A stretch of 64,000 nt of DNA from Ottelia alismoides. Taxonomy: Eukaryota > Streptophyta > Magnoliopsida > Alismatales > Hydrocharitaceae. The position numbers were made by a program, and so were the translations under genes. The notes under the pieces were generated by a model that saw nothing but the letters and a program-made list of their open reading frames with translations, was not told where the DNA came from and made no database searches. Location of the stretch: positions 744,001-808,000 of the forward strand of contig JAZKJV010010130.1 of the NCBI GenBank assembly GCA_037367405.1, in the 5' to 3' direction. This document shows, piece after piece, positions 35,767 through 49,349 of the stretch (within the stretch, counting starts at the first letter, position 1; the number at the start of each line of letters is the position of its first letter).

Positions 35767-37017
35767 GGATATGCAGTAGAGACTGCAATATATATCCTAA
35801 ATAAGATTCCTAGCAAATCTGTACCTAAGACTCCTCATGAGCTATGGTATGGAACCAAACCTAGTGTTAATCACTTAAGGGTTTGGGGTTGCTTGGTCCA
35901 TGCAAAGAATGTGGATGCAATTAAGCTAGAATCTCGCTCTCGTGAGTGCTACTTCATTGGGTATGATAAAGATGGTATTGGATACCAACTTTATGACCCT
36001 GAGACCCAAAAGGTTTTTGTCTCTAGAGATGTGAAATTTCTGGAGGATGATTTCCTTAAAGGTCAAGACAAAAGTGAAGTAGAGGAACTCATTGAGTCCC
36101 CTGAGGACTCTGAGCTTCCTGAACCAGAAACTGAAGAGATAAATAAAGATGAAACACCTATACCTCTTCGAAGGAGTTCGAGGGTGGTTGCACCACATGA
36201 AAGGTATGGATTCCATGTGTCAGGTGAAACTGACAGTGATCCTACTTCATTTGATGAAGCACTCGCGGATCATGACAAGGATAGATGGATGCTAACAATG
36301 AAGTCAGAAATTGACTCCATGCATAAGAATGGTGTATGGACCCTAGAGGATCCACCTAAGGGGGTGAAACCCATTGGGTGCAAATGGATCTTCAAGAGAA
36401 AGAGGGGACCTGATGGGAAAGTAAAGGCTTTCAAGGCACGGCTCGTAGCCAAGGGCTACACACAGAGAGAAGGCATCGACTACGATGAGACATTCTCTCC
36501 TGTGGCTATGCTTAAATCCATCAGGGCATTGCTAGCTATAGCTGCATATCTTGACTACGACATCTGGCAGATGGACGTCAAGACGGCTTTCCTCAATGGA
36601 TACCTCGAGGAGGATATCTACATGGAGCAGCCCCAGGGCTTCATAACTGAGGATGGCAAAGTATGCAAGCTGAAGAAATCCATCTATGGGCTCAAGCAAG
36701 CTTCTCGTAGCTGGAACATCAGATTTGACGAAACCATAAAGAGTTATGATTTTGTGCAAAATCCTGATGAACCTTGTGTGTACAAGAAGCTTAGTGGGAG
36801 CGCCATTGTATTCATCGTGCTTTATGTAGATGACATCCTTATCATTGGGAATGATACAGGGATGATGACCAGTGTGAAGATTTGGCTGTCCCATACCTTT
36901 GAGATGAAAGATCTTGGAGAAGCCTCTTACATCTTGGGTCTGAAGCTGTTCAGAAACCGAGAGAAGAGGATATTGGGATTGTCACAACAAGGATACATTA
37001 AGAAGATTCTTGAATGA
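35767..37017 (+). pseudogene. Copia integrase tail and reverse transcriptase (second open part)
   Basis: This continues the same frame after the TAG. The first part is the integrase C-terminal domain (KTPHELWYGTKPSVNHLRVWGC, then YLLYD-like QLYDPETQKVFVSRDV). Reverse transcriptase follows with MKSEIDSMHKNGVWTL, CKWIFKRKRG, FKARLVAKGYTQREGIDYD, MDVKTAFLNGYLEEDIYMEQ, SIYGLKQASRSW and the catalytic box LYVDDI. It ends in GYIKKILE followed by a TGA (37015-37017), where the family usually carries Arg, so CGA to TGA is likely. The polymerase residues are intact. Codon use is like the first part, and the three parts are separated by stop codons only, without frameshift. Confidence 0.93.
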
Positions 37018-37806
37018 TTCCGTATGGATAGTTCCAAGAAAGAATTCCTACCCTTAAGACATGGTATCCACCTGTCTAAAGGAATGGCTCCTCAAACTGT
37101 TGAGGAAAAGAAGGCCATGGCTGGATGTCCTTATGCATCAGCCGTAGGAAGCTTAATGTATGCCATGATGTGTACCAGGCCAGATATCTGCCATGCAGTG
37201 GGAGTGGTAAGTCGTTACCAATCCTGATATGGAGAACAACACTGGAATGCAGTAAAGAACATATTCAAATATCTTAGACGGACGCAAGATTACATCTTGG
37301 TCTATGGAGATGGTGATCTCCAAGTCTTGGGATATACAGATTCTGACTTCCAATCAGATATTGATGATCGAAAGTCGACATCAGGGTTTGTGTTCCTGTT
37401 GAACGGTGGTGCTGTGAGCTGGAGAAGCAAGAAGCAGGACACTACGGCAGATTCAACAACAGAAGCCGAATACATTGCCGCATCGGATGCTGCAAAGGAG
37501 GCGGTGTGGTTGCGCAAGTTCGTCCAGGAGCTTGGCGTAGTTTCCTCTGATACTCCCATCCCGCTACTCTGTGATAACACGGGAGCCATTGCCCAGGCGA
37601 AGGAACCCAGATGGCATCAGAAGAGCAAGCACGTAGAAAGGAAATACCACATCATTCGGGAGATTCAAAAGCGTGGTGACATCATCATCACCAAGGTGGC
37701 CTCTGCCGACAACGTTGCTGATCCTCTTACCAAACCTCTGACACAGAAGGTTTTTGACCAGCATGTAATGAGTATGGGTTTAAGGCTTGTTCCTGAATGG
37801 TTCTGA
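37018..37806 (+). pseudogene. Copia RT tail and RNase H (third open part)
   Basis: After the TGA at 37015 the frame resumes with MAGCPYASAVGSLMYAMMC and TRPDICHAVGVVSRYQS, then a third stop, TGA at 37225-37227. RNase H follows with acidic residues in LGYTDSDFQSD, STTEAEYIAA and LLCDNTGA, and the C-terminal motif SKHVERKYHIIRE. The frame ends at TGA 37804-37806 after RLVPEWF, fifteen bases before the 3' LTR. RNase H would remove template RNA and make the PPT primer. Apart from the two stops the domain looks intact. Confidence 0.92.
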
Positions 37807-37809
37807 GGG

Positions 37810-37821
37810 CTAGTGGGAGAT
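37810..37821 (+). promoter_or_regulatory. Polypurine tract of the young copia element
   Basis: CTAGTGGGAGAT directly precedes the 3' LTR at 37822. The same tract, reverse complemented, follows the B LTR at 41568. Confidence 0.8.
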
Positions 37822-40348
37822 TGTTAGCAATGTGAGCCCGAGGCGAACCATTCCTACAATAAATGTTATTATAATAAATGATTTATCAATAAAAGTTATT
37901 GATGTTTTGTTTCACTCCCTTTCTGATATTGAATGAATGAATGCACTATAAGGTCCCTCTGTACAATAAGGGTTATGTACCGTGGCCAACTCGATAATCA
38001 TACAGCTGTTGATTCAATGATTGAATCATAGAGACTGATGCTTGGATGAATATCTAAGGAGTTAGATAGAGGACTCATCAAGCATCATCAATGATTAACA
38101 AGTAGTGATCTCCAGTCTGAGTGGGAGATGGCAATCCCATCTCATTAGACTGATATCTGATCGACCTCTTGATGCAGGTCCTCTGCATAGGTATATTGAT
38201 TCAGAGGTATTAGATTAGTTGAGTTAATGAGTTGACTTAACGAGATCGAGATAACCAAAGACCTACGATGAATACTGTCACATCACAGGCAAACATCCTC
38301 TGACCAGAGACAGATATATTACTATATGTCTGAGCATGTACATTTGGCAGACCAATAGGTTGATGACCTAATCAAGGTCTATACACCGGCGAGCTGGTGT
38401 GCACGTAAGGGCATAGGAGTAATATGATCTCTCAAAGGGATCATACAGGTTCACTTGTGAACCGGGAGACATGATCTCACTCATGAGGTATTGGGATTGA
38501 CCAAATTCCATGCATGGTCATCATGCTTTAGAAGCATGATATGAATTTGAAGGTAAGATATATGCTTTGTGAAAGCATATGATCTGTACCATATCCCAAG
38601 GACCAAGATTGAGAAACTTAATGATCAGACTATGAAGATGACAGTGTAAAAGTGATCTTTATCTTCATGATGATCATGAGTCTTCCAGTATGCAGGATGT
38701 GCAGGTATTAGGAATACCTGAAGGGTGATTTGATCATAAACGATTGTATAACCATGACGCTTCCATTCCGAGGGAGTGATGAAACAGGTCTGGATTTTAG
38801 TGACTCCTCTCATTAGAGAAGTGACCTAATCTTAGTCCATGTATTGGACATTGATCTGAATGAGATTCAGATGAAATGAGAAGATTAGGTTTACGGTCTT
38901 GATTTAATCAAGCATCTATGAGAGGTCCATGGGATTTGGATATGAGATGTGATCTCAATATCCAAGTCACTATACGTGGAACAATACAATCGCCCTGTCC
39001 TTATCTCCAAGTATCTGAGGAGAAATAACATTGTTCTTAAATGGTTTAAGAGCAATTCCATAAGATCTAAGCAAAGAGAAGTTGATAATTAGATGTGATT
39101 TAATTATCTTAATGTATGAGAAATTATCCAATATAATTAAATGGGATTTAATTATTATGGATAAGAATAATGTGGATAGTAATATCCAATTATTCCTAAT
39201 ATATTATAAATGTGATTTATAATGTATTAAAGAGAGTTAAAAATAATTTATATTAGTAGATTAATTATTAATGTGTATTGGATACACATTGTTTAATTAA
39301 TTGAAAATGTAAATTACATTTTGTATTGGGTTGTGAATTTGATTCACAATATTCCAATGTCAAGATTGCAATATTCCCAAAATTAATTGAGAATTATTTT
39401 GGTGAATTAAAATACCAACAAATTGTTGTTGGAAAATAAGTAGAGAGAAAATTAAGGAGAGGTGCAATCTCATGGAACCATGAGATTGCACTCCTCATTA
39501 GGAATGAGGGGGGCGACACTCAATTCCCTTGGGGAATTGGTGGCCGTCCCCTCTTCCAAATAAGGAGAGCATCTCCTTTGCCTTCTCTCTCTCTCTTATT
39601 TGATTGATTTAGATTTGGTATTAATATTTATTTGATTTATCAAATATATTTTATCAAATTAAATCACAAGTTGTTGGCTTTTACCAACAACAATCTTGAC
39701 CATTGGATTGTCATAAATCAATCTCATCCATTTATTTTATATGACACATGGATTGAGATCCATGGATCCCAAAACCCTATAAATAGAGAGGCACTCTCGG
39801 CTCTCTCTTCACACATGCTATTGTAGCAAAACTCTCTCTCTCTTTCTCTCATACTCGACAGCCCTCTCTCCCTCTTCCTCTTGGTGGCCGTCCACCCTAG
39901 TGGAGGGAATCGTCGTCGCCCTCGCCTTCGTGCTACCGCTTCGACGCTCTGCGGTTCTCCGTCTACTTCGAGTGCTTCGCCCGCGACGGAGACGTTCGAT
40001 CTCGTGCGACGAGATCAGGAGCAACCGCGCTTGGATCAACTTCTTGGATTGCGAGGACACCGCGGTTCATCCCCGCGCTCGCAAGCTATCTTTCCGACGA
40101 TCGGACTTGAGACAGGAGGTCTCTTCTCTTAGAGACTCGATCAACCACGCTTCAAGAGGTATTGCATTATACTTGTTGTGGTTATAGATGAAACGATCCG
40201 AGAATGGTTCTCGGATCATGTGGTTTCATCGAATACAAATTTAAAATTCCGCTGCACCGAACAACTAGTACGACTAGTCGTTCTTCGTCGTATCCGATAC
40301 GACGCTCACGCTTCCGTGATGCGCTTGAGGATTTCTCCATATCCTTCA
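37822..40348 (+). repeat. 3' LTR of the young copia element, 2.53 kb
   Basis: It starts TGTTAGCAATGTGAG and ends CCATATCCTTCA, followed by TAATA. It is nearly identical to the 5' LTR over its full length and lacks the 87-bp duplication. A TATA box lies at 39778-39785. Confidence 0.95.
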
Positions 40349-40353
40349 TAATA

Positions 40354-41567
40354 CGCTTTCTCCACGGATACTTGGAGATAAGGACAGGGTGATTGTATTG
40401 TTCCACATATAGTGACTTGGATATTGAGATCCCATCTCATATCCATATCTTTCGTATCTCCCATAAAGGTTTGATTAAATCAAGACCACAAATCTAATCT
40501 TCTCATTGCATTTGAATCACATTAAGATCAATGTCTAACATTTGGACCAAGATTAGATTACTTCTCTTGTGAGAGGAAGTCACTAAAATCTAGACCCGTT
40601 TCATCACTCCCTAGGAATGGAAGCATCATGGTTATACAAACGTTTAAGATCACATCACCCTCAGGTATTCTTAATACATGTACATCCTGCATACTGGAAG
40701 ACCCATATTAAACATGAAGTATAAGATTAATTTTACAATGACTACTTCAGAGTTTTATCATCAAGTTTCTCATTCGATCATTAGGAGTCGGTATCGATCA
40801 GATGCTTTCCAAAAGCATATATCATACCTAAGTGTTGATCATATACTTTTCCAAATACATATATCAAACCTACAAATTCAGTCAAGCAACCAAAGAGAGA
40901 TGATCGTCTACGGAATTTGATTCTTCCCAATATTTCATGAGTGAGCTCATATCTTCCGATTTAGTAATGAACCTGTATGATCCCTTTGAGTGATCGTATT
41001 AGTCATATGCCCTTGCATGCACACCAACGTGCCGGTGTATAGACCTTGATTAGGTCATCAACCTATTGGTCTACCAAATATATGTACTTAGACATATAGT
41101 AACACATCAGTCTCCGGTCAGAGGATGTGTGCCTACATCGTGATAGTATACGACATAGGATTTTCATTATCTCGTTCTCGTAAGTCAGCTCTTTGACCTA
41201 ACTTATCTAACACCACTGAATCTCAATTCCTATGCAGAGGACCTACATCAAGAGGTCAGTTAGATATCAGCTTATCGACAAAGAATTGCCATCTCCTTCT
41301 CAACCTAGAGATCATCTCCTAATAATCATTCGACGATGCTTGATGTTTTCTCAATCTAACTCTTTAGATATTCATCCAAGCAACAACCTCTATAATTCAA
41401 TAAATTAATCAACAGCTGTATGATCATTAAGATGGCCATGGTACATAATCCTAATTGTACCAAGGTACTTATTATGAAAATTAGTTATTCTTCATTTCAG
41501 ATCTAGGAATGATATTTGCAATAACATTTATTGCATAATGGCTCGTCGTGGGCTTGCATGTCCAACA
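40354..41567 (-). repeat. 3' LTR of copia element B, second piece
   Basis: It continues the LTR interrupted at 29539: CGCTTTCTCCACGGATACTT here follows CTCTTTCAAGGATAATA there, and the uninterrupted counterpart exists in C at about 50745-50785. It ends GCATGTCCAACA, then the PPT. Confidence 0.85.
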
Positions 41568-44500
41568 ATCTCCCACTAGCCCAAAGAGCCATTAATGGGC
41601 TAATCTTTAAACCTGCACTCATGTGACAATCGTATGTTATTTAGGAAAATAGGAAGGTAAGTTGATCAATCCAAGAGACTACACCAAGTCCTTTTACGAC
41701 ACTTGCTCCTAGTAACAGTTCTCGCATTCAATACGAATGTTGCATCTTATGCAACCAATACTCAATATGCCAGTTATAGTGTCCTTGACACTACAACTCA
41801 ATTATTATTATAACCAGTATGTAATTTTTATCATCCTTATTAAAATTTTCTTATTCCTGGAGATCTCTATCTCCTAAGGTATCCTCATTTAAAACCTTTC
41901 AGATCGCTATCTATAAAGTCTTAATGTTCTTGAAGATAAGACTTTGAGATCACTATATCGAAAATTCTTGTCATCTTTGAAGATATTGTTATTACTGCAA
42001 TAAAGTGTTTTATTTCCATAGTAGGATTAGTAACATTTTACTAGTCCCACTGCATGGCAGACATCTGGCTATTGAACATAAATATAACATGCACCGACTT
42101 TTCGTAACTGATGCACAAGGGCAAGCGGTTTTAGCATTCACTTACTCAACTCTTTGAGGTGTTATCCCTTTAGACAGGTTAGTATCAGATCTTAAGGGAA
42201 GGAAGCCTTCCTTGGGTATTTACAAGAAGAAAATATGTTCAAGTTGTACCACTAAGGTGATGGTCCCAATACCCTCTTCTCTTTGCTTTTTAACAACTTC
42301 AAAACTATGATATAATAGGTATCCTTGAGATCATATCTCAAGGTATGGAACAACCAGATTATAAGACACTTATTATTATCCTTATATCATTTCTAATGAT
42401 TAGGATAACATCTACATTTAGCATGATGAACACAATGGTACTCCCACTAAACTTTATATGTCTCATCAAGATTCTATCTGAAATCATACCATTTATAATT
42501 TCATCAAATATGATGTTTCAACTACAAGAAGCATATTTGAGTCCATAGACATAGTTCTTCAGCCTGCACACCTTGCTTTCTTCAACATGAAGCCCGTGGG
42601 CTATTTCATATGAATATCCTTAGAGAGGTATTCATAGAGGAATGCAATATTGACTTCCATCTTGAATTTGTCAAAGTCAAGTTGTGTAGCTATAGTTAGC
42701 AATATTTCGATGGATTTAAGCAAGGTTAATGAAGAGAAAGTCTCATCGCAAGTAATGTCTTCTCTTCAGTGCGTAGCTCATGGTTACAAGCCGTGCTTTG
42801 AAGGTCTCTACCTTCTCATCTGGTTCCCTCTTTCTCTTGCAGATCCATTTACACCTAAAAGGTTTTACCCTTATAGGTGGATCCTCGAAGGTTCCATATA
42901 CAACACTTGTATATGAAGTCTACTTTAGACTTTATTGATAACATCCATCTTCCCATGTTATGATCTTCATAAGCTTCATGACATGAAGAAGGATCATTGC
43001 CAGACTTAACTGACACATGGAATTCATACTCAAACACATTTGAAGAGGTATTAGTGTTTCATCTTCAATTGTCCTCTTAGTTTCTGATTTCAGAAGTCTC
43101 ATTATCTTGTCAAGATTAATGAGTTCCTTCACTTCATTTTCATATTGATTCTCAAGAGTCTCATCATCTAAGAATCACATTCTCATATATGAAATATTTT
43201 AAGAATCTCAAGGTCATAAAGTTGGTATCCAATACCATCCTTTATTTTTCTAATGAAGTATCACTCTCTAGTGCTAGATTCCAGCTAACTTACATGAAAC
43301 CTTATTATAGATATACATTGTAGTCTCTACTACATATATACCTTGAAAACTAAGAGGTGATTATGCTAAGATTCATCTGTGATCAAATCACATCATACAT
43401 GATCCAATTGTATCTCCCTATAACTCTATTGAGTTTAGGTGTATTATGAGGAGTGAGTTATGAATGATATTCATATCTATATAAGGTGTTCCTTGAATTT
43501 ATCTAATAGGTATGGGCTATCCAGGATAGATCAAATTCATTTCATCTTCCTTCAAACTTTGGTTCTAAAAAAATTTGTGAAATCTTTGAACATTTCAATG
43601 ATTTCTAAGGTGAAGGGAAGAAATCACATATAACAAATAATCATCGAATGATATAACATATAATCAATGTTTACTATGATACAATTGATCCACATACATC
43701 AATATATATGAGATCTTGATTACCTTGACATCTTACACCATTCATAGAGAAGGGTGTATTGAATATTTTTACTTTGAATATGATATTCATAAGTATGTAA
43801 GTTTTGAATCTTTAGACAATATAAAGTTCAGTATCTTACTAATCTATTGATCTCATCAACAGACTTATGTCCAATTCATGATGATAGTTCATTGTCAAAT
43901 GATCTTCATTCCCCTATTGATCTTTAACGGTTTAAATTTTTGTATTAGAAATTTTAATGAACCTTTCATTTCTAATTTAGTAGAGTCCACTAAATGTTAT
44001 ACTATTATCCAAAATATACCCATCATAACTCTTTATGATAGGTCTATTCCAGAATTCATCTTTATTTCCAACATTTAGAAATGAACTATGAGTGTATTCA
44101 TATCTAGGCCGTAGAGATATTCTCTAAGACTAAGTTCTCTCCCATTGAATTTATAAAGTCTATCTATCTAATAGAGATTATTGCAACAATTGCATCAATA
44201 TCCATGTGGATGGCTATTTAACCTTATAATCAAAATTTCTAGTCTTCTAAAACATATGCAACCAATTGCAAGTGTTATTAGAAAAATGAGATACAATTAT
44301 TAGACTTCGATGTTATTAAATAAGAAAGTCTATTTCAATGATTAAATGTAGATGTAGATTATTCGGATGCACCATCTAGACCCTTCTCTAAGTATCTTAG
44401 ATAGACGAGATAGTCACACCATTAGTACATCGACTCATTGCAGTATTGGCATTCATTCAACTATTTGGATCTCATATGGAAGTCACATAAATACAGTCAA

Positions 44501-46898
44501 CTCGTTGACTTTCCTTCTCGCTTGGGTCCAACCTATGCTTCCACTATGCTCTCTTCATCTATAAACAAATATTGCTAAAGACCAATGATCTCTTATGTTG
44601 AATTCAAAATATTTCAATATAAGAGTACTTCAACATTTATACATGCTTCATTCAATTCATACAATATGATTACTATGAAGTCTTATGAATTACTATAGTA
44701 TAGATAGTAGAATCATGACACTCATCATATCTACATTTATCTTAACTCTTTAAAGACTTAGGCTCAGGTAGGTAGTCAAACATTTTGAATACATCATCTC
44801 TTATAGAGACACTGTTCTGCATGATGCAGTAAATCATGTCATTCATGATTAAATGTTGAGCGTACATATGTATGCCAAAACATATTCTTAGATTTTATAA
44901 GGATTATTTGACAATTACAATTATCATCGACATGCCACTTCCAAAGTACATTTGATGTGAGATCAAGACTGTAGAGACATACAAACCCTAGGGTTGTAGA
45001 CCTATTGTCTTTTTAATTGTCATTCCTCATTGTTATGAGGAAACTTGCATATTGCAATCACATACAATATGTGTCCAACTGGAAGTACAGTATTTTGATC
45101 ATAGATCCAATACATGATATTTTACTGTCATTATTGAGTATAACATTGAGTGGGTTTAATGAAAGATTATCTAAAATAAGAAAATTTGCATAAATATATA
45201 TTTTACTTTGATTTAGTAATTTTTATATCAAAGTTGTCTTGCCTTGTCAATATTGAAAGTTCATTCCCTTAATCACTTTCAATGTAAGAGATATACTTAC
45301 CATTATATCTCAAGCAAGATCCGGGATCTCCGTCCTTATTTTTATCACATCACAATAATATGAGAAACTACAACTCCGATAAAAAGAAACGGGAACACAT
45401 TTCGCCTTGCAAGTCAAACTTGCATTCCAAATTCGATCTTTAAAAGTCGGGCCCACCACCTCTAAGGTGATGTTGACCCGTCATTAATTGAACCAGCCGT
45501 AAATAGGATTAAAACTCGTTATGTGTAATCCAATATAGCCTCAATAATATGATGATCTGATATTTGGGTCAATACGCATGTGTCCTTACTCTTTCGAGAA
45601 GCAAAGAGCCCGATCTAGATGCACTTGTATGCAGGAGCTGTCACTTCGGACAGGCGTCTCCTACATACAATCCCTAGCGATGGAACCCTTCACCTGGACG
45701 GGAGACCATGGATGTCACTTACATGATCCTCCATATCATGTTCAAATTCCAATTAATCATTATGAATCATATTCATTGCGATTAATTCTTCCAAGCGATA
45801 TACAACTCTATTCATAATAGAGTGTTTTAATTTTAATTGGATTCCAATTAATATAACCATATTAAATTAATGATCCAATTAGTATCCAACAAGCATTCTT
45901 ATTATTACTTGAATTATGGTATTATCTCAAATATGTATTATTTCGAATTTATTAATTAGAAAATACTTCATGATCTCTCCAACATTATCCCTTCCCTACC
46001 CGCTATCATGGCCAGTACCGATAGGAGTGGGACAGACTGCACACGGTGCAACCTGCTACCCCAATGCTCCCCGACTAGACACCATATCTTCCTCAGGTTA
46101 GGATAATGCCAAATTAATCATTATGTACTTGAGATGATAATCAGTCTTTCAACTGAAGTTATACCATACAGTAATAATCAAAACCATGTTGATTATAAGG
46201 AAATTTGCTAAATAAATTCCCAGTCCTATTTAAGCAACTTTGTTTGTTGGAAAGTAGATTGAGTAACCAATTGTGATCCAGATCATATATAATCAATTAT
46301 TGGTTAAGGCAATGCCATTTAAGGAAATAATCATCATCAAATATTTCACAAATATTTATCCATAAATATTCCAGGAAATTAAACCATTTAATTTCACTAA
46401 TTGATTAAATGACAATCACAAGGTTCTTGATTAGGAAAGTAATTTCTAGCAGTGACCCTCACTTACTAAAATTAGCATGTCTCAATCAATTTAAATCTAA
46501 ATCAAGCAAAATTCATTTCCAAAGTTTGTTAATCTGATTTAAAACAGAACCCAAGTGATAACACACATTTTCAAGTGTTTAAAATCAGTAACTAACTCCT
46601 TAATTACATCAAGATTTGCAGTCCCTGAAACCGTTGATACATATTTACTAAAATTATCATAACTTGAGCATTCGGATTCCAAATCAGGCAAACTCAAATC
46701 CCATGATTTTCTTATATATGGGGAACATAATCCAAGTAATTATTTCTTATTTAAATATTTTAAACGGGCCGAAATGATTCACTAAACAAAGATGCAAAAA
46801 TGAAATGCGATAAAACTTTCGCCAACCCTAATGAACCCAAGTCTTCCTAGGTTCATGGATCGCATCCAAAACCTCTGACCCAAGGATCTGAAACCACT
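41568..46898 (-). mobile_element. Internal region of copia element B, heavily decayed
   Basis: On the minus strand it runs from a degenerate PBS (46896-46884, TGGTTTCAGATCC) through a leader (to about 45270) and gag-pol to the PPT (41568-41585, reverse complement of TTGGGCTAGTGGGAGAT). At 5.3 kb it is slightly shorter than the 5.67-kb interior of the young element. The best coding trace is 43132-42855 minus, which matches the start of RT in two frames (RWMLSIKSKVDF and IEDETLIPLQ compared with the young copy). No gene could be translated. The decay shows that this copy is much older than the nested one. Confidence 0.8.
42855..43132 (-). pseudogene. RT N-terminal remnant of copia element B
   Basis: Two overlapping minus-strand frames resemble the region just before and at the start of copia RT: one with TIEDETLIPLQ, the other with EFHVSVKSGNDPS, EDHNMGRWMLSIKSKVDF and WNLRGSTYKGK. 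The young element has EINKDETPIPLRR, GFHVSGETDSDPT, DHDKDRWMLTMKSEID and WTLEDPPKGVK at the matching place. A frameshift separates the two. Further similarity extends in both directions but is too decayed for firm limits. Confidence 0.75.
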
Positions 46899-48037
46899 TG
46901 AAGGATATGGTGAGATCCTTAAGCGTATCACGGAAGCTTGAGGATAACATCGTATGCAATCAGGAGCGACTAGTCGCACTAGTTGCTCGATGCAGTAGAA
47001 TTTAAAAATTTTCATGCAATGAAACCACATGATCCAAGAACACTTCTCGTATCGTTTCATCTAAACCAAAAATAAGTATTAGGGTTACCTCTTGAAGTGT
47101 GGTTATGATAGAGTCTCTAAACGAAGAGACCTCGTGTCTCAAGTCCGATCTGATAGAGGAGACTCTTGCGAGCGCGTTGATGAAACGCGTGCTCCTTGCA
47201 ATCCATGTTAATGATCCAAGCGACGTATCTTCTGATCTCATCACATGAGATACGACGTCTTCTTCATGAGAGAGACGCACCGAAGGAGATGGATATCCAT
47301 GAGCAAACAATCGAGCAACATAACGACGATGCTTCGGCGATGGAGACTCTCTCTAGGGCTCCATGGTGGACGGCCACAATGAGAGAGAGAGGACGTGTAG
47401 AGAATGAGAGAGAGAGAGAGAAATAATTGGTGTATCCAACTTGTGTGTTGGGATCCTCTCCTTTTATAATATTTTGGGATCCATGGATCTTAATCCATGG
47501 ACAACACAAATCCAATGGCTCACAATGATTTGTGTTTCTTTTAATGGCTATGATTTTGTTGTAAATTTACAACAACAATTAATTTGATTAATTAAATATA
47601 ATGAATAAATTATCAACATATAAATTAATTAAATCAACATAAGAGAATTAGGAAGGAGGCATGCCTCCATTCCATTTGGGGGGGGGGGGTGCACACCTTG
47701 GATTCCAATTCAAGGTGGTCGTTTATCCTACTTAAAAGGAAGGAGGCACTCCTCTTCCTTTTTCATGAGATCTTTTATCCCATGAAAATCCCCATAATTT
47801 ACAACAACTATTGATGTAAATTTATTCACACAAATAATTCACAAAATTTTTTATGAACAATGTGTTCATGCCATTGAAACTTGTAAATCACATTCACAAC
47901 CCAAAATAAAATGTAAATTACATTATCAATTTATTGTCCAATGTGAATCCAATTCACATCAACATTTAGTTAACAAATGTAAATTACAAATAGCTCTCTC
48001 TTATATATTATAAATCACATTTATAATTTATATGAAT
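46899..48037 (-). repeat. 5' LTR fragment of copia element B (truncated)
   Basis: It starts TGAAGGATATGG right after the degenerate PBS and matches the LTRs at 28093 and 49350 for 1.1 kb. It stops abruptly at about 48037, after ATTTATATGAATAGA, where leader-type sequence begins. The distal half of the LTR is missing. A G10 run lies at about 47680. Confidence 0.8.
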
Positions 48038-49347
48038 AGAGTCGTAATAGTATGAGGATCCGATATTGGGGTCACTACGCATACGTCCGTACTCTTTCGA
48101 GAAGAGAAGAGCCCGATCCAAATGGATTGTATGTAGGAGCTGTCACTTCAAACAGGCATCTCCTACATACAATATCTGACGACGGAACCCTTCGCCTTGA
48201 CGGGAGACCATGAATGTCACTTATGTGATCCTCCACCTCATATTCAAATTTTAATTAATTATTATGAATCATATTCATATAATTAATTCTTCCAAGGGAA
48301 AGACACATCTATTCATAATAGAGTGTTTTTAATTGGATATAATTAACTTAATCACATTAAATTAAATATCAATCCAATTCAATCAACAAATTTGATTTTA
48401 CTTGAATATATGGTATTATCTCAAAGTACGTATTAATTCAAATTTTAATAATTAGAAAAATACATCATGATCTCTCAGGGATCATTCCCTACCCGCTATC
48501 ATGGCCAGTACTGGCGGGAGTGGGACGGACCCTGACCGGTGCGACCTGCTACCCCAATGCTCCCCGACTAGACACCAAATCCTCCTCGGGAAAAAATAAT
48601 GCCAAGCCAATCACTTTGTACTTGAGATGATCATCGATTTTTCAATCGAAATTATACCATATAGTAATAATCAACACAATTTTGATTATAAGGAAATTTG
48701 CTAGACAATTTCCCAATCCTATTCAAGCAACTTGTTTGTTGATTGTGTTTTCAATTTTGACTTAGATCAAATCTAATCAATTTATTTGTTGAGGCCAAGT
48801 CAAAAATAATCATCATTAAATATTTCTCAAATATTTTTCATAATTAATTTCACCAATTGACAATCACATGGTTCTTAATTAGGAATGTAATTTCAGCAGT
48901 GAACCCTACTTACTAAAATTAACATATCTCCATCAATTTAATTCCAAATTAGGCAAAATAAATTTTCAAATATTGATAATTTGATTTATGATAGAACTTA
49001 AGTGATATTTCATGCATTTCTAGGCGGATCAAAATAGTAATTAACTAATTAATCATGTTAAGATAAGCAGTTCCCGCAACAGTGAATACATGTTCATTAA
49101 AACAACCATATCTCGAGCAAACGGAATCCAAATTACGTAAACTCAGATCCTATGATTTCCATATTTAATGGGGAAAAAAATCCAAGTGATTAATTCGTGT
49201 TCAAACATTTTAAACAGGGCCGAATTTATTCACTAAACAGATGTGCGAAAATGAAATGCAACAAAAACTTTCGCAACCTTAACGAACCCAAGTCGTCCAA
49301 GGTTTACGGATCGTATCCAAAACCTTCAACCTAAGGCTCTGATACCA
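48038..49347 (-). other. Leader and PBS of copia copy C
   Basis: From GTATGAGGATCCGATATTGG onward this matches the leader of the young element (33470-33490 region, reversed) and of B (45545). It ends in a perfect PBS (49335-49347, reverse complement of TGGTATCAGAGCC). The gag-pol and 3' LTR expected on the left side are absent, replaced by the LTR fragment of B. Confidence 0.8.
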
Positions 49348-49349
49348 CT

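Larger units (their letters stand above)
29540..40348 (+). mobile_element. Full-length young Ty1/copia retrotransposon
   Basis: It has all structural parts: 5' LTR 29540-32149, PBS 32152-32164, leader, a single gag-pol frame 33868-37806, PPT 37810-37821 and 3' LTR 37822-40348. A perfect 5-bp target duplication, TAATA, lies at 29535-29539 and 40349-40353. The LTRs differ by eye at about 1-2 percent plus an 87-bp tandem duplication in the 5' copy, which suggests recent insertion. It sits in reverse orientation inside the LTR of an older copy of its own family. The polyprotein order protease-integrase-RT-RNase H is that of Ty1/copia. The lineage within copia is not resolved here. Confidence 0.96.

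Noticed and set aside
47681..47690. G10 homopolymer
   Set aside because: A single mononucleotide run in a decayed LTR, prone to slippage or sequencing error; no wider structure.
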